From Acanthochlamys bracteata (taxonomy: Eukaryota > Streptophyta > Magnoliopsida > Pandanales > Velloziaceae): DNA of 64,000 nucleotides. Under the pieces are notes generated by a model, which searched no databases, was not told where the DNA came from, and worked only from the letters and a program-made list of their open reading frames with translations. A program made the position numbers and the translations under genes. Where the stretch lies: NCBI GenBank assembly GCA_019914995.1, contig CM034129.1, positions 6,771,725 to 6,835,724 on the forward strand, written 5' to 3'. This document shows positions 26,363 to 41,300 of the stretch, in pieces (the stretch's first letter is position 1; each line of letters begins with the position of its first letter).

Positions 26363-29300
26363 CATATATATGTATATATATACACCAAAGAAGAACTTAT
26401 AGAAGAGAATTTCTTTTTGAGAATTTATGTATCTATTTCATTTATAAAGGCACTAATTGAGCTCGGTTGGTAAGGGTGCTCAACTATCATGGAAGTGGCA
26501 TGAATTTGAATCCTTTTGGTGTCGGATATCTTAGAAAAACATAGTTTCGAGCATACAAAGTGTCTGAACTTATTGAATTTTCGTGAGATGATAAATTTTT
26601 AGTTCAGTTTCTTTCTCTCATATAAAGAAAAGAAAATTTGCTAGGTAATGTTATAGTTTCTAAAAGACAAGATTTTGATCAAAGATGGAAAAAGTATAAC
26701 AAATTGACTTAGGGAATCGCACACAATTATAAGAGAATATAAAGATAAAGAAGTCTTAGAAACAATTCAATTATTAATTTTATTTTAAAAGACATATTTC
26801 ATGTGTGTTTGATGGATTTCTAAGTTGGCATTAAGCCCAAGTAGAAACAAAATCTTAAAAATGCTTAAAGTGGAATAGATATTTCTATCATAAGATGCTC
26901 CTCTAAAATTTACATTCCGTACTAATTCATTTAAAATAAATCTTTGCATACATCCTTGCTTACCTTCTAGTTTGCTCTTTCTTTCAAAACCCACAATGAA
27001 TTTTAAAGACCCATCCAAAGGAGGTGCATGTCACCCTACTGCTACCAAAAAGAAAAGGAAGATGTGCACGAAGGGCACCCGAGGTGTACCTCAAAGTGTC
27101 ATTGTTGATCTCCCATAATGTTTATACTCCATAAAATTTGTATCTGAGCCTTACTTTTTCATGAGTCCAATACAAAACTTGGACTTTGCAAACTGAATAA
27201 ATTTGAGTACTTACATCAGCATATCTGCAATACCCTAAGATTCACAGTTCTATCAAGAAAACATAAAAGATAATGTCACATTATTGCAGAAAAAATGGGG
27301 GTGGGATTAATTAATTTTTGAATTGCCTAAAATTATTTAAAAGAAGCGTTTCTCAGAATTGGCTACATTTAGAAATTTGCAAGAACGAGGGAAGCAACGA
27401 TAGTAGGTAGCACATGAAAACTATCAAAAGCGATCATAAATAGTAGAGTTTGGTTGAAAACATTGAATATTTATATTGTAGGCATACCATTGACGCATAG
27501 GTGTTTGTTTTAGGTAGAGTTTTGAGAAATGGAAGTGCTTTAGGTGTGACTCGGAAAAAGATGACCGAAGTACACACCACTCACCCCCAGAAGCAAATCC
27601 TTTGTATTTAAAAAAAATTTCGGTTCATTAAAAATAGCTGGGCAAAAGTAAGGATTCATTTACGTAATGCACTCTGTGAATTACCATAAATATGCCATGT
27701 AGCATTCATTTGTACCTATTTGTTTGCTTTATATGTGGTATACATTGGTTCTTTTGATTGATGTTTTTCTAATATGGCAGGCCATAGCTGGTGGTCCTAT
27801 GGTACAAGCTCGTAACATTGCTGTCATAACTGGCGTGAATGCTGGTATATCTTGTGTTTTAAGAAGAATGAAAGGAGTGGAGGATGTACAGAGCAGGCAA
27901 AAGCTTCTTTTCTATTTATTTTGAATTTGAGAGCAGCCCTCTAAAGTTTGAATTTTAAGTAAAGGAAGCTCTTTGTTTATTGTGTAGCATGGTGGCGGCT
28001 TTTGGATCTGGGGCAATGTTTTCATTAGTTAGTGGCATGGGCGGAGGTCCAAATCCAGTAATCAATGCAGTGACATCAGGGGTTATGTTTGCACTATTTC
28101 AAGGTGCTTTTTTTAAGGTACAGATACTTGTAGGAAGAATTATAAAATTGTTTTTGCTTCTCTGACATCAAATGCAAGCTCTACTTTGTTACCTAGATAA
28201 CATGCTAAAGTTTTGTAATTTGGTTTAGGACATTTATTTGTGCTAGTTCTTTTGCACATGCAAATCCATATAAACATGAACTGAGGAAACGGTTATATGT
28301 AATTATTCCATTATACACTACGCTTGAGGATGATGTTATAGCTTCTGTATAGTATAGACGTCAAGAAAGACTCATTTACCGATGTTTATTGAAATATATT
28401 AAAGTCTGAAAACTACTTTTAGACTTGGGCCATACTTGCCTCTCTTACAACCTCTTTCTTTAACAGGTTTTGTTGCCACATTGAAATCATAAAGTGTAGT
28501 AAAATGCTCTTATTCTAATTTACTTGCAAGGAATATAATTATGTACCACTTTCGAAATGAAAAGCTTAGAGCTCTTCAATCACTTGGCAATTCCAAACCC
28601 CAAAGTAAATTGATAAAGTAAGAGATGGATCTTATGTCTAGAGATTAAGAATCAAAGTCATATTGAGTATGAGACTTTTAATGTCACAACTGGATGTCTT
28701 CTTTAAGGACAATATTGTTATTTGGCTAGATGTTTAAAATTTCTTTGTAATTCAAATAGGACATCTTAACTAGAAATTAGGAGGCCAATGATTTGGTATT
28801 TATTAATCAATTGTACTTATGACCTTGAAGGCGAATTTCTAGGAAAATATTCCTTTGAGTGGGCTACGATTTCACAATCCTATTTCTTGTATAAAGGCAA
28901 AACTTTCATTTGCTTAGATAGATGAGTTTTGTTAGAAAATTTTGATAGTTTTAGAAATTTGTAATTAGCATAAAGGTATATCTATTAACTCTACTTGAAA
29001 ATATGGTAAATTGCGACTTTGTCAAGACGTTTTGGCATTAAAGAACAGGTGTTTTTTAAATTTAAACTAAGGGTGTGTTCTTTTAGCAGAAAGTGAGTTA
29101 CTGAAAGTGAATTATTGAAAAATGAGTTACTGTAAATAGTATTATTGAAAGTGAGTTCAGTTCTTATGTTCTTTTATAGTTAAAAGTGAGTTGAAAGTGA
29201 ATTAAAAGTGATTTTTTGTGTTCTTTTATATTCTTTGTATATGAAAGTGAGAATAAAAAAGTAATCGTATATTTTACAACTATCTAAGTACGCAACACAA

Positions 29301-32300
29301 TATATACAAATTTTTATTATAATAATTTTTATTATAATAATTTTTATTACACAATATCAATATATATATTTATATTATACAATCATAATAATTTAATACA
29401 ATCTATATTCTAAAATTTGCAGTAATAATTTATTATTTTTTATTTTTCATGAGACAGAACTATACTAAGATGCATATTCATCACTATATCACAACAGTTT
29501 AATTCACATATTTTTCACAATATATTACATTATACAAATACGATACATAACATATATCATTGTTCATATATTTTACAACTACACTAATATAACTACAATT
29601 ATCATTACATAATATCTATATACATACATACATGACATATATTACATAATTATATAGTTATGTTAGAATCCACCATACAGATCCAAAAGATAATTCTAAA
29701 ATACATAATCAACTATTAATGATACTAGTTAGCAAATCCAAAACAAAATAAGCAAAGCATCCTCAACTTCTAAGTATGCCAGTTACTAGCTACGTGCACT
29801 GACATCCAACGTCTTCTAGCAACGTCAGTTTTCGTAAGGAACCCTCGAGCTTTTCTTGCATCTAGCATTAATGTGTCAAAAGCATGATCAATTTGTTCAT
29901 CTGAAAAATCATTAGATAAACCTTGAAGGGCTGTATAGAGTTCAGTGGAGTAACCGCCGGTGATTTCTCGTATAGCCAAAGCAACTTCATGTACCCCAGC
30001 GACCAACTCTTTCTGAAATTGAATGTTGTCATTGACTCGTGCACGTTTATTTTTCCGCGGAGTAGGATTAATAGTGCCAGGGACAGTAACGTTCGGTATA
30101 TACTGTTGTGTACCAGGAGAGAGATGTGCATGTGAGTCATGTGGAGCTCCTGCATTCTCTGCCATTGTAGGCATATCAGTATCCTCCATTGTGTTATCTT
30201 TGGCTGCATTGCTTTGGCCACTATCTTGCGCCGACTCTCCGAATTCGTCATAAAATGTCTTACCAAATTCTCCTGTAGCTTCATCATCACCACATATCAT
30301 TCTAAGCTTTTCTAACTGACAAATAGGTGTATTAATGAAAAGCTTCAACTTTGGATTACTCTACAAAAAAGGAATGAAAGAATCAGAATATAATAGATTA
30401 TTCAACCAATAAGTTTTGAAAGTTAGTATCAAATAAGTTTGCTCAACATATTAAAGTAAAGCACACCAATCGAAAATATAGTTAATCAACTAAAGTTACC
30501 TTGATAAGATCTTTCTCTGTTTCTCTACCAAAACTACAATTTGTAATTCATTGTTCCAACCAGCACCACTTAAATTGGTTACAAATTTGATCAACTGATA
30601 TCTTTGCCTTAAAGTGCGGTAGTGGTTGTCAACATGAGCTACCATGAAGTCCGTATTGAACATTTCATTGATGTACCTTGCAGCGGCACTAAATGTGGGC
30701 TTTCTGAATTCTTTATCAACTTTTTTACCTTCTCTACACTACTCAGCCAAAAATTCAATCAACTTCTCGTCTTGTTGCTGCGTCCAGCGCTTGTTGGGAG
30801 TTCCTTTTTGTTGAGATCGGTTATGACTTGGACCTTGGCTTGAGTCAAAAGACGCCATCTGCAAACACACTCAAAATTATGGAGTAAAATTAAATCAATT
30901 ATACAATGAAGAAGTTTAGAACAGCAAAAAGCTGTCAAAATGATTTAACTTTAACCAAAATATATACTTTGTGAAGAAAGAGATATCTCACAAGTCATTA
31001 CACAAACTATCAAATAACCAAATATCTCTTAATATTAAAATTTCAACAAATGTCTATTATCAAATACATAAAACAGTTTCCAAATTAAGGACTCCAGAAG
31101 ATCACATCGTACATCACAAAAGCATCAGATTCTAATAATTTAAGACATTCTAACATGCTCCGATATAGTCATTTCACATATCGCTTGAAATCTTGTCTCT
31201 TATTTCGCACCATTGATGATTATCCGAACGTTGCAAGCATTGGCGAAAGGTGCTGAAATTTTGAACATCATATTCGCATTCCTCGTATATTCTTGAATCA
31301 TTCAAAAATGTATCGCTAGGATCCACACCTAATATATAGTTATGTAATACGCAACAAGCCAACACAATATCGACTTGTATTGGAAAGGGATAATTTGGAT
31401 AGTCATGTATAATTCTAAAGCGTCTCTTTAGCAACGCAAAACATCGCTCTATCGTGCTTCGTAATGAAGAGTGCCGAAAATTGAACAATTGGATTCTCCG
31501 GTTTACGTCCAAAAATTTTATTCAAATGGTAACGCACCCCTCGATAAGGAGACAAAAAATCTGGCATGGTTGTATACCCTCCATCAACAAGATAAATTTT
31601 ATCTACACTCAAAAAAATCAAAAAATAATTTACTTTAATAAGCATATGCACGTCTCTGAGTAATAATTTTAATAATACTCAAATGTCACCTTCCGGAACA
31701 TGTAATTGACTAGGTGGAGGTCGCTTCAGTGCATCTTTAAGTACAGTAAAGTCATTAGCTGATCCTTCCCATCCAGCTAATACGTATGTGAATCTCATAT
31801 CAATAGTGCAACACCCTAAGACATTTTGAGTTACACCCTTTCGGCCTTGAAAGCGTGCTGTTAATGTAGAAGGGACTCTTGCAAGTATATGCGTACCATC
31901 AATTAAGCCTATACAATCCTATAAAGTGTTTTGAAAAATATTAGATAAGCTATGCTATATGCATGTATAGAAGCAAAACTTACATTAACAAATTTACTAG
32001 ATCTTAAAATAAGGATATCAACTAGGATTCGCTCGGATATATGGGTGCTCTTCCAGTGCGTCCTGCGTTATGTACGCATTCTTAAGCTTACATATTGCCC
32101 TAAACACCCGATGAAAGTAGTAATTCAATGTCGATCCTGACCGAATAAAGTCAATCCGCATTGCCCTATTGGTTCGGCTATGTCCAACAATATGCAAAAA
32201 GTATGCAAGTTGCTCTTCCACGATGACATGTTTTGTGTCACTTAGTGAATGACTATCACGCATCATTTGGGCAAGATTTATAAATGCATCTGCATCCATT

Positions 32301-35300
32301 CGAAGATATGCAACGCAATTATCTAATCCTCCACTTAATATTCTCCATAAATGCCCTGTTCTTTGCAAACGTCTAGCTAAAGATGGCTCTCGAGGAATCC
32401 TTGAATGTGTTGCCGAAAACTCGTTGATGACAGCGGCCATGACACACATAACTACTTGTGCCACACCGCTGATAACGAGCTCCAAACTTTGATCCATTTA
32501 TATTCGAAAATCCTTATATTCAAAACAAAAAAAACCAAGCATAATAGAGTCTCCTTTTAGAGTTATATATACTTAACAATTAAATACTTCATTTAGAACT
32601 AAGACGGTTTTAAGACGTCACTTTCTTAAATAATAATCTACAAAGTCTTATAAGACTAAATAGAGTAATAGAAATAAAGGAAAGCCAATAATCACAGTAT
32701 AACCAGAGAAAATAAATCCAAAAATATATACTCATCTTTTTTGATAATATAAGGTATATAACTTCGTCTTGCTTTCTCAACAACCACATACAGTAAAACA
32801 CAAACTGAATAAGTATCAAAAAGAGCTATAAAATTTAGGAAATACTCTGCAATTTATAACAACATACTATATAGGAATAAAAGGTCACTGTGATTAGACA
32901 TTAATGTCATTCTAATCTAATCTAACACTATTAAGAACATAAAGAATGAATAATTAAATTTTGAGATCTTACCGGACAAAAACTAAAAAGGAAGTATTTA
33001 GAAGTGACCCTAGATAGAAATTATTACTGTCCCAAAACAGCTACAAAATTAGAAAATACTCTGCAATTACTATACAGAACCAGATTTAGGAAACTCTTTC
33101 CAAAGCATCTTTTTTTTTAAATCACAGCAAGCAAAGCTCTTCTCCTTAAATATAAGGTGAAAAGTATGTATTTCCAACAAACAATGAATAAAACTATTTC
33201 TGCATATTGTAACTATAAAAATCATTGCCATAAGTGATTAGTTTTCCTCCAGCAACACCAAATCATCTTTCCATAGTAAGTATAAAAATCTCATTGCAGA
33301 AAAAAAAATCATTGCCATCAATGAGCACATGGAGTTGTTTCCACATGCTTTTAATACTATTTTTATGACTTATTAAACAATTGCATGCAGAATTAAGCAA
33401 GTTTGAAAGTATCATTAAACAACATCCAATTCCCTGCAGCATATGCACACATACAACACAGATCCAAAAAAATGATGTCAAAACTAATACTAAAAATAAT
33501 AAATAAAAGAATATTTATCCTTACAATATATATATATTATATATATATACATATAAACACATGTATGTATATACATATATATACATATACATATATATGA
33601 ATGTATATACATTTATATATATATATGTGTGTTCAGAGAATTTGGGACTAAATTTTGCTACTGCAATAGGAAAAAGGGAATTCCCTATCACTCAACCCTT
33701 CACAAACGAAAGAGTTGTTTTATTATTGTGAATGATTTTAATCAAGTTTGTTTGATTAGATTGCAATTAACATTCATGTGATCGTAATGAAGAAAAAATT
33801 GCTAACCACTCAACTTCATCTACCATTTAATATCTACAGCAACCAAAACAGTTAAAATTATTCCCTTGTTTTAGAACGAACTTACTCTTCCAAAGATCAA
33901 AATCTAAAAGCACAAAAAACTAACGCTGAAATAGATCAGTTCTTTGAAGAATAGTTCCATGAAGAAAAACTCTCTAGTTCTTTGAAATATTCTAACTTCA
34001 AACAAATAAGAAAGAAATCTCAGAAACTTAGCAATAAAAATAAAAACTTAAATCTCATCTGAAATTCCTCGAAATTTTCCAAAGCTGAAGCACTACCCAC
34101 TACATTCTACAGCTGAAATAGATCAGTTCCTAAATTCGTTCCTAAATTCTTTAGATCCGTTCCTAAATTTTTCTACAAACTTTTAGATCCATTTAGATCC
34201 GTTCCTAAATTCTTTGTTTTCAACATAAATCCATCAAGATCAAGACCAAAAAATAAGAGAAAACTTATAAAATATTCAGATCCATTCAGATCTGTCCACA
34301 AACTCTATTATTTATCACAAATTTATCAAGATCAAGAATGAAAATAAAAAAAAAAATTTTAAAAAAGCTCACATTTTCTAGATCTATACCTTTTTGCAGT
34401 AGATTTTGGCAAAAAAACGCGTAAATGTTGACACCAGCGAGCGAGTACAGAGCTGCGAGAAAGAGAGAATTTCGCGGGATGATAGGAAGGCTCGGATATC
34501 TGCACCGGATGAAAGTAAAAAAATGAAGTGAAACTTTCGGGTGGGTGAAAGTGGGATGTAAAATGAAATATTTTATACTGTAAGTCATACTTACTGAAGC
34601 AAATTTTAATGATAAAAGAACACAAAAAATGTATGTAAATATCACTTTCTGGCGGGAGAAAGTCACTTACGTTGTAAAAGAACAGACCCTAATAGTTTTT
34701 GACCTAAATATATAAGGAGTGTGAATGGATTTTATAGTCATATATGAACCTGATAACTAATTATAAATAAAACTTGGAATAAGTTATCTATAGTTTGGAG
34801 CTTTAATCAATTCGTATAATTGTTGAAAAAAGTATTAATGTTCTTATTTTATAATTCTATAAAGTGAATTTAATAAAACTTGTTCTTGTCCTTTAAAGGA
34901 CTCTTATACCCCAACTATGATAATAATTAGAAAAACATGATCTTTGGAAAAAAATAATGTTTTAGCTCAGACATAAGTTTATTTAATTAAAACATTAAAG
35001 GCCTTACTGCCCATTAAGGGACACAATTACTATGTACAATCTATATGGTACCCTTAAATTGTACCTATTTTGACTATAGGTTTGTAGCAATTTGGAATTA
35101 CATGTCACCCTATATTCAATCATGGAAGCTTGATCTCGATCAAAATGTGTTTAGTAAGACAAAATTAAGTTTTGTTTTTTTATACATATCATATTGCTTC
35201 TTTTTGCAATTTCGATCGAATTACATTAAAAGTATTAAATATAAAAATTGAATAAATTTGGCATTAGTGACTAATCTATGTATAGGTTTGTCATCATTGA

Positions 35301-38300
35301 TTAATAAAGAAAATTTTGATTAACTATAGAAAAGAAGTCTAGAGTAGTCTCTATTAACTTATTACTATACAACAATGTTTTATTAATCTTCTTAAGGTTT
35401 TTTAGAAAAACGTAAACCCTTGGCAACATAGATATATTTATACACTATGTATTTGTCATTGAAATTTATAGATCATGATCACTTGTGTTTTGTGAGACAC
35501 AATTACATTTAACTTATCATACTAGTTGATTGCACAAGAATCATTATTTTGGTGGATACTAGTGACTTATGCGCATTGCGTAGCACTTGTGAATTGCTAG
35601 TAATAACAAAACTACAATTGTACATTGACACTTTACTGCCTGCCAATACCAATCCCTTTCCCTATTCTTGTTTTTATCTTCTCCATAGTGTGCTACAAAG
35701 TCGTTAGAATTTTGTTGGAGTTCTATTTTGTGAGAATTTTATGAATTTGGGTCGAAGTTTACTAGCTAGACAAGATTAAAGTAGATTTGTGGTCTATTGG
35801 TGAAGAGAACGTTGGTTTTTGATCAATAATGTAACATTCTGTACTTGTGCTTCTTATACCCAAGCAATAGGATTTTTCTGTTTGAAATTATATTAGAAAA
35901 GGGGGTCTTTTCTGTTGATGATAGATTAAATTTGTGATAGCTAGGCTATTCATCTAGTGATTCCACGCAAGTGAGATATGTTCAAAATAAACTCCAGGTT
36001 TTGCAAGCTGAAATAAACAAGTTTACTGGGAATTGTTTGCTAAATTAAATGAGTTTAGATTAGTGATACTTGATGGTTTATACTTGTAGCAAATGGAAGA
36101 AATTAATGTATCAAATATTTAAACTAGTATGCTGTTCCATATCGAGCTCCAGGTTTTTGTAATCAGAAAATAAGTGATGGATTCAGTTTTCATGAATTTA
36201 GTAATTTACCTTAATTTAGTTGCTGTAGCATTATACTTTTAAGTAATTCTTTAGGAGGTATATGATTTTTAAGTTAGCATAATTTACTTTTTCTGTAATA
36301 AATCATTAACATGTAGTTTTGTACAACACAATGCCAATTTTTTCTTATTATTGTACATTTTGTCATATTTTTTTTATACTGGTCAATAATGCCAATTTTT
36401 AAGTTTTTTCTACAATTAATGATTTTTTACGATCAGTTAATAGTGACTAAACTTGTAACCAATGAAAGCCGTTTCTTATTTCCTTTATAATTGATTATTT
36501 GTTCTTTCATTAGCTTAGAACAACTAATTTAGTTGCCGATGCCAAGTTCTTTTCCTTTCTGTTTGTAATTAATAAATTTTATTATAACTCGATAAATAGT
36601 ACAATGAAGCATTGTCTTATGTATACCTATTGAAATAACAATTTATGGTCGGTTAACTAAGATAAACAAAAAAAATTAATTGTGTCTAAGAAAATGTCTA
36701 AGAAAAAAAACTAGTAATTGTGATTTGTAAGTTCACTCACCAAACGAATGCCCAAATAAATAAAAATTAAGGGTTTACTTAAAACAATTCCTAAAAGTAT
36801 TTAAATATTTTGTATAGTAATAAGTTAATAACAGTTAATCTTGGCAATTGTTTGTTAATTGATTAATTTTTTTTGTATTAGTTAATGCAACCAACTTCTT
36901 CGAAGATTAGTTGCTAATCTCGAATTTTTTCTTTCTTTCATATAAGTTAATGGAAAACACAAAGATGCAGTATAGTCAAGCGAAAATGAGAATTTAGCTG
37001 AGAGGGCCAAAGTTGTAGCTTGGTATAAGTGTTATAGAAAGCTAACATAAATCAATAACTAAAATAGCATATCAAAAACATATCAAACTTGAGTGGTGCC
37101 AAACTATTTTATTTGAATTGCTTCATAACATGTTACGAAAGATAATTAACCAGTCTATGCTTCTTTAGATAACGAAAGTCATTAATAATTGAAAATTCAA
37201 ATCTATACTAAATTCTTCGATGATTTCTCTTTCGAGGAATACCACCAAACAATTTGTAGGTAATGGTCTTCCATTCTACTCTATAGTCTTTTCATAATAT
37301 TTATAAGAGAAAATACCTATTTCGACGTTGTTGTTGTTACTAGAAGGGTCGGTATAAGCTTCACCAATCTAAAAAGAAGAGGATAAGATTTTCTTGTCGA
37401 CACTGACCATTGACGTAATTTTGAAATTACCGACAATATTGGTAGGTTAGAAAAAGCTTACGATATATACTTAGACAAGTTTTATGGTGGGTGTTAGAAA
37501 GAAAATGTATACCTAATACGAATATAAAGATCATTAAGGATATGCATAATAAAGTAATTACTAGAATATATTTAATGGTGATATTAGTAAAGAGTTTTCT
37601 ATTATTATAAATTTACATTAAAGTTTACTTTTAAGTACGTATCTATTTGTCTTAGTAATGGATGAACTTACTCGACATATTCGGAATAAAGTACCTTGTA
37701 TATGTTATTCGCCAATGGCATAGTTTTAATTAATGAGAAAAGACATTAAACTATAGACTGGAATGTCAAAGGAGTACCTTAAAATCTAAGAGTCTTAAAT
37801 TAAATAGGATTAAGATAAAATACATGCACTGTCATAGTAAAAATAAGAATGATGATTATATTATTATCATAGAGAGATTGTGCTGTATCGTATATGAAAT
37901 ACGATTATTTTTAAGGAAGAAAGAAATGCAAAAGATGTTATGCATAGACTTAAAACGGGATGGATAAAATAGCGAGGTACTACCGGAATCTTATGTCATA
38001 AGAAAATCGCTTTAAAGTTAAAAGGGTAGTTTTTTAAAACAGTCATTCGGCCTATAATGGTATAGGTAGTGAATGCTGGACTATTAAAGGTCAAGATGTC
38101 CATAAAATAAGTGTAATGGAATATAATGTTAAAATGGATACGTAGGAATATTAGAATGGACAAAAAAGAAAATATACACGAAGAAATAGCTGTCTCACCA
38201 ATCGAGGACAAGTTAAGGAAAGTAAGTTTATATGATTTAGATATGTTTTGTGTAGATCTAAAAATACTGCATTGCATAAGAGTGATGCGATTGAATTCAA

Positions 38301-41300
38301 ACTTGTGATGATAGGATATGGCAGGCCATTATCATCATCGTTACTTGAGAATCTATATCATGAACTTCACAAAATAGCTTTTGCCTTAAAAGAGAATTTG
38401 TGCTTGAGATAAACTGTAAAGCATTTAAAATATCTTGAGACTTGCACCGCAAAGCTTGACAAAGGAAATCCCTGTGATTTCTTTCATAAGATGTAGTATT
38501 AAAATAAACTCATAAGAGTTCATTGCGTTAATAGCTAAGTATGTTTCTCCACGCCGAGAGGGTGTATTGCCTTCAGTGACCTTCCTATTAAAAGCAATTA
38601 CTATGTAACCAGATATCTTCAACAAGCTTGAACAAGATCTTAAATGAGAGCTCTGGTGAGTGTCTCTGATGCATTTAAAGTTCAAGCTTGGTTTGGTTAA
38701 GACCGGTCGCGGTCTCAAGGTCATCATTCTCGAGCAAGCCACTAATTTCAGCTTCAAGTTAGTATCTCGCTATGTATCAGGAGTGGTATAGGAAGCTTTC
38801 TTTGGATCATTGTTTAAGGTAACATTTTCCGTCTCATTGTTGATATAAACATGATAGAAATTTAAGAATTTATCACTATTTGAATTTTCATTGTGCCCTC
38901 TAAATAGAATCTACATGGTATTCTTTAAGTCGGAGCGATCTATTGCAATTTGCCATGAAGTATGCTTCTAAAGGACATGTCGGATATGTTGAGGTCGATC
39001 CATTAAATTTGCACGACCTTTATCTGAAATCTTGTAATAAGAATTTGGCGCTTAATCCATATTTTTTATTAAAGCACAACGGTTCCCCTTATTGTTTTCC
39101 AATTTTGGTATCCATCAACAGTGAACATGTTCTGAATTGGGATGTATCGATGGCTTGCTAGAAAGAAAACAAGGTAAACAGAAAGCCACATCATATTCCA
39201 ACCATGATGGAAACAAGTCAAACCACGACGGTGGAAATCGTCGCGGATGATGCAAGGCCAGAACTTTTGTACTTTGAGAGCTTAGGTTGATATGGACCGG
39301 CTTTGATATAAACTCGACGTATCCATTGTGTTACTCAATAGGATAATCTAAGATTCTTTGTCTCAATCTCAGATCATGCTAAAAAGCATGACATCGACTT
39401 GTGATGATTCAGTTCTGGCAAACTTTTGAAGGATTATAGTGGGACTTTGAAGCAACAAACCATTATGTATCATACCTATATCATAACTATAACAAACCTT
39501 TATTGCTTTTTCTCTTGAAAAACAGGTCCCTATATCATGGGTTAATCCTAATCGACCAATAAATACCAAATCTTTAAGTTCTTCTGATCGTTTCAATACA
39601 GATGTCCTATTTGAGCTACAAATATCAACACCTATTTATAGGAATCATTAGTATCCATCAGTATAATCCAAAGCCCTAGGTATTATGACCAATTCTCTTA
39701 AAACATTCTACAAAATTTCTCCAGTGTAGATTGATTCACTTTGAAATTTAAATATCAAATCATTTTGTAGTCACCCGTTAATAGCATTTGTAAAACTTAC
39801 AACTTGACATTATACATTTAACTTGAATTGTTCATTGTTTTTCAATGTAAAGCAATCAGCATAAACGAACTCGTTTTCTACATTCAAATAACCCTCATAT
39901 ACAAGCAAGTACGTACCTTAAGATGTTGGTTAGATATGGTACAACAAGTTGCTGCACACCTTTCAACTTAGTAGCAGCAATACCACACTTCTTGACTTAT
40001 TACTAGGAGTATATTTAATTTTCTTCAATTTTGGTTTGGAGTTTTTAATAAATTTATTTGATTGCTCAATTGTGCATAACTACAGCACCTACTACAAGTA
40101 AGTTAAGTTCGAGAGGTGTAATTTGAGGATTCAAAATATTATTTTTTTCAATTTTTTGACACATAATATAGTACTGATATTGGTAATTGCTCTTCTTTGG
40201 CTAATTTACAGTTTCTATCATAATAGAAATAAACCTAAGATGAATTTCATCAATAAGCAAATTAATAATGTTTACAAATAAGATCGGGCATCCTATATCA
40301 GTTCTCAGCTTTTGTATTCGTTCTTCACTAAGAGCGTGCTTTCCTACACCACAAATTATATTTTTTTCAAACTCACTTTTAATATAAAACAAACAAACAA
40401 TTTAAAATAAATTTTTTCTATCAAATTTTTTTAAAATTTAATTTTAAAATTTACTATTAATACAAAATTAATATAAATTTTTATTAAAATTTTTTAATTT
40501 TTAATTTAATTTTTTAAACTCATTTTCCAAAACTCAAGTTTACTCCAAGGTAAACACACCCCAAGTAGGAGAACATTTTAGTTGTTGTTTGTGATATATA
40601 TTTCACTTTCCCTGCCCTTTTATTTATTTATTTTTGGTGACAATCAAGAGTAGCGAATGGTTATCATAGTATTTGTTTGTCTTTGAGTTTAAAGATTAAT
40701 TGATGGAGTTATGATGGTGTCAATGCCCTTAGGAATACTAAGTGTGAAAAAGCTTTGACTATGCATTCCTTTGGTTGTGGCCAATTAGACCTTATGACTT
40801 ACTCTACACTTAGTGCGGATGCTTTCCATCAGGAGAAAGAAATTAGGCGTGTGTTGATGTCTATAGTCCATACAGGGATTCCTTCTCAAAGGCATTTCTT
40901 ATTTATTTGAAGTGGAAGATGTTGAAGTGTCCCACGTCACTTGTTTGCCAAGCTAGGTGGCTATTTATATGCATTTGGACACCATCACCTCTTAAGCTAA
41001 CTTTTGAGGTTGAGTTTTTTAGTAAGCCTTGTCTAACATGTTAATCAAAGCGGACTGCATGTGAAAATTGGTTCTGTAAGGGAATTGGTCTGATGAGGGG
41101 ATTGTGCAGGGCCTTTCATGCTCCCGTGCAGGGGGGTGTTGAATTGGCCCTCATTGCTTGTTTGCCAAGCTAGGTGGCAAGCTATGTTTATATAGGTTTG
41201 GCTGTCCTCAATTTTTGAGTTAGTCTTTGGAGTTAAATTTTACCTAAGGCCCTTCTAACAAAGAATACTTAAACATGCATACCTACAACTTTTTCACTTG

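Larger units (their letters stand above)
24043..27780 (+). other. Intron 1 of the TRIC-like gene (3.7 kb)
   Basis: GT donor at 24,043 and a TTTTTCTAATATGGCAG acceptor ending at 27,780. It contains a CATA microsatellite near 26,328 and a possible SINE-like piece near 26,452. I see no coding segment. The many short frames are compositional. Confidence 0.8.
29071..34689 (-). mobile_element. PIF/Harbinger DNA transposon, nearly whole
   Basis: It starts GGGTGTGTTCTTTTAGCAGA and ends, in reverse complement, GGGTCTGTTCTTTTACAACG. It is flanked by the 3-base target duplication TAA (29,068-29,070 and 34,690-34,692), as expected for this superfamily. Further in, both ends carry AAAGTGA words and TTTTTTGTGTTCTTTTAT in mirrored positions. 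It encodes the two standard proteins, both on the minus strand: a DDE transposase (32,497-31,174) and a Myb/SANT-like partner (30,858-29,770). Few breaks are visible in each, so the insertion is probably fairly young, but the copy cannot make intact proteins as it stands. Confidence 0.9.

Noticed and set aside
26200-26473. Several overlapping frames on both strands
   Set aside because: They are translations of the CATA microsatellite within an intron.
26450-26530. A functional tRNA gene
   Set aside because: Box-like words are present but no acceptor stem or anticodon arm can be formed.
38943-39161. A 72-codon plus-strand frame in intron 3
   Set aside because: No recognisable motif, no conserved neighbour, and it sits between decayed transposons.
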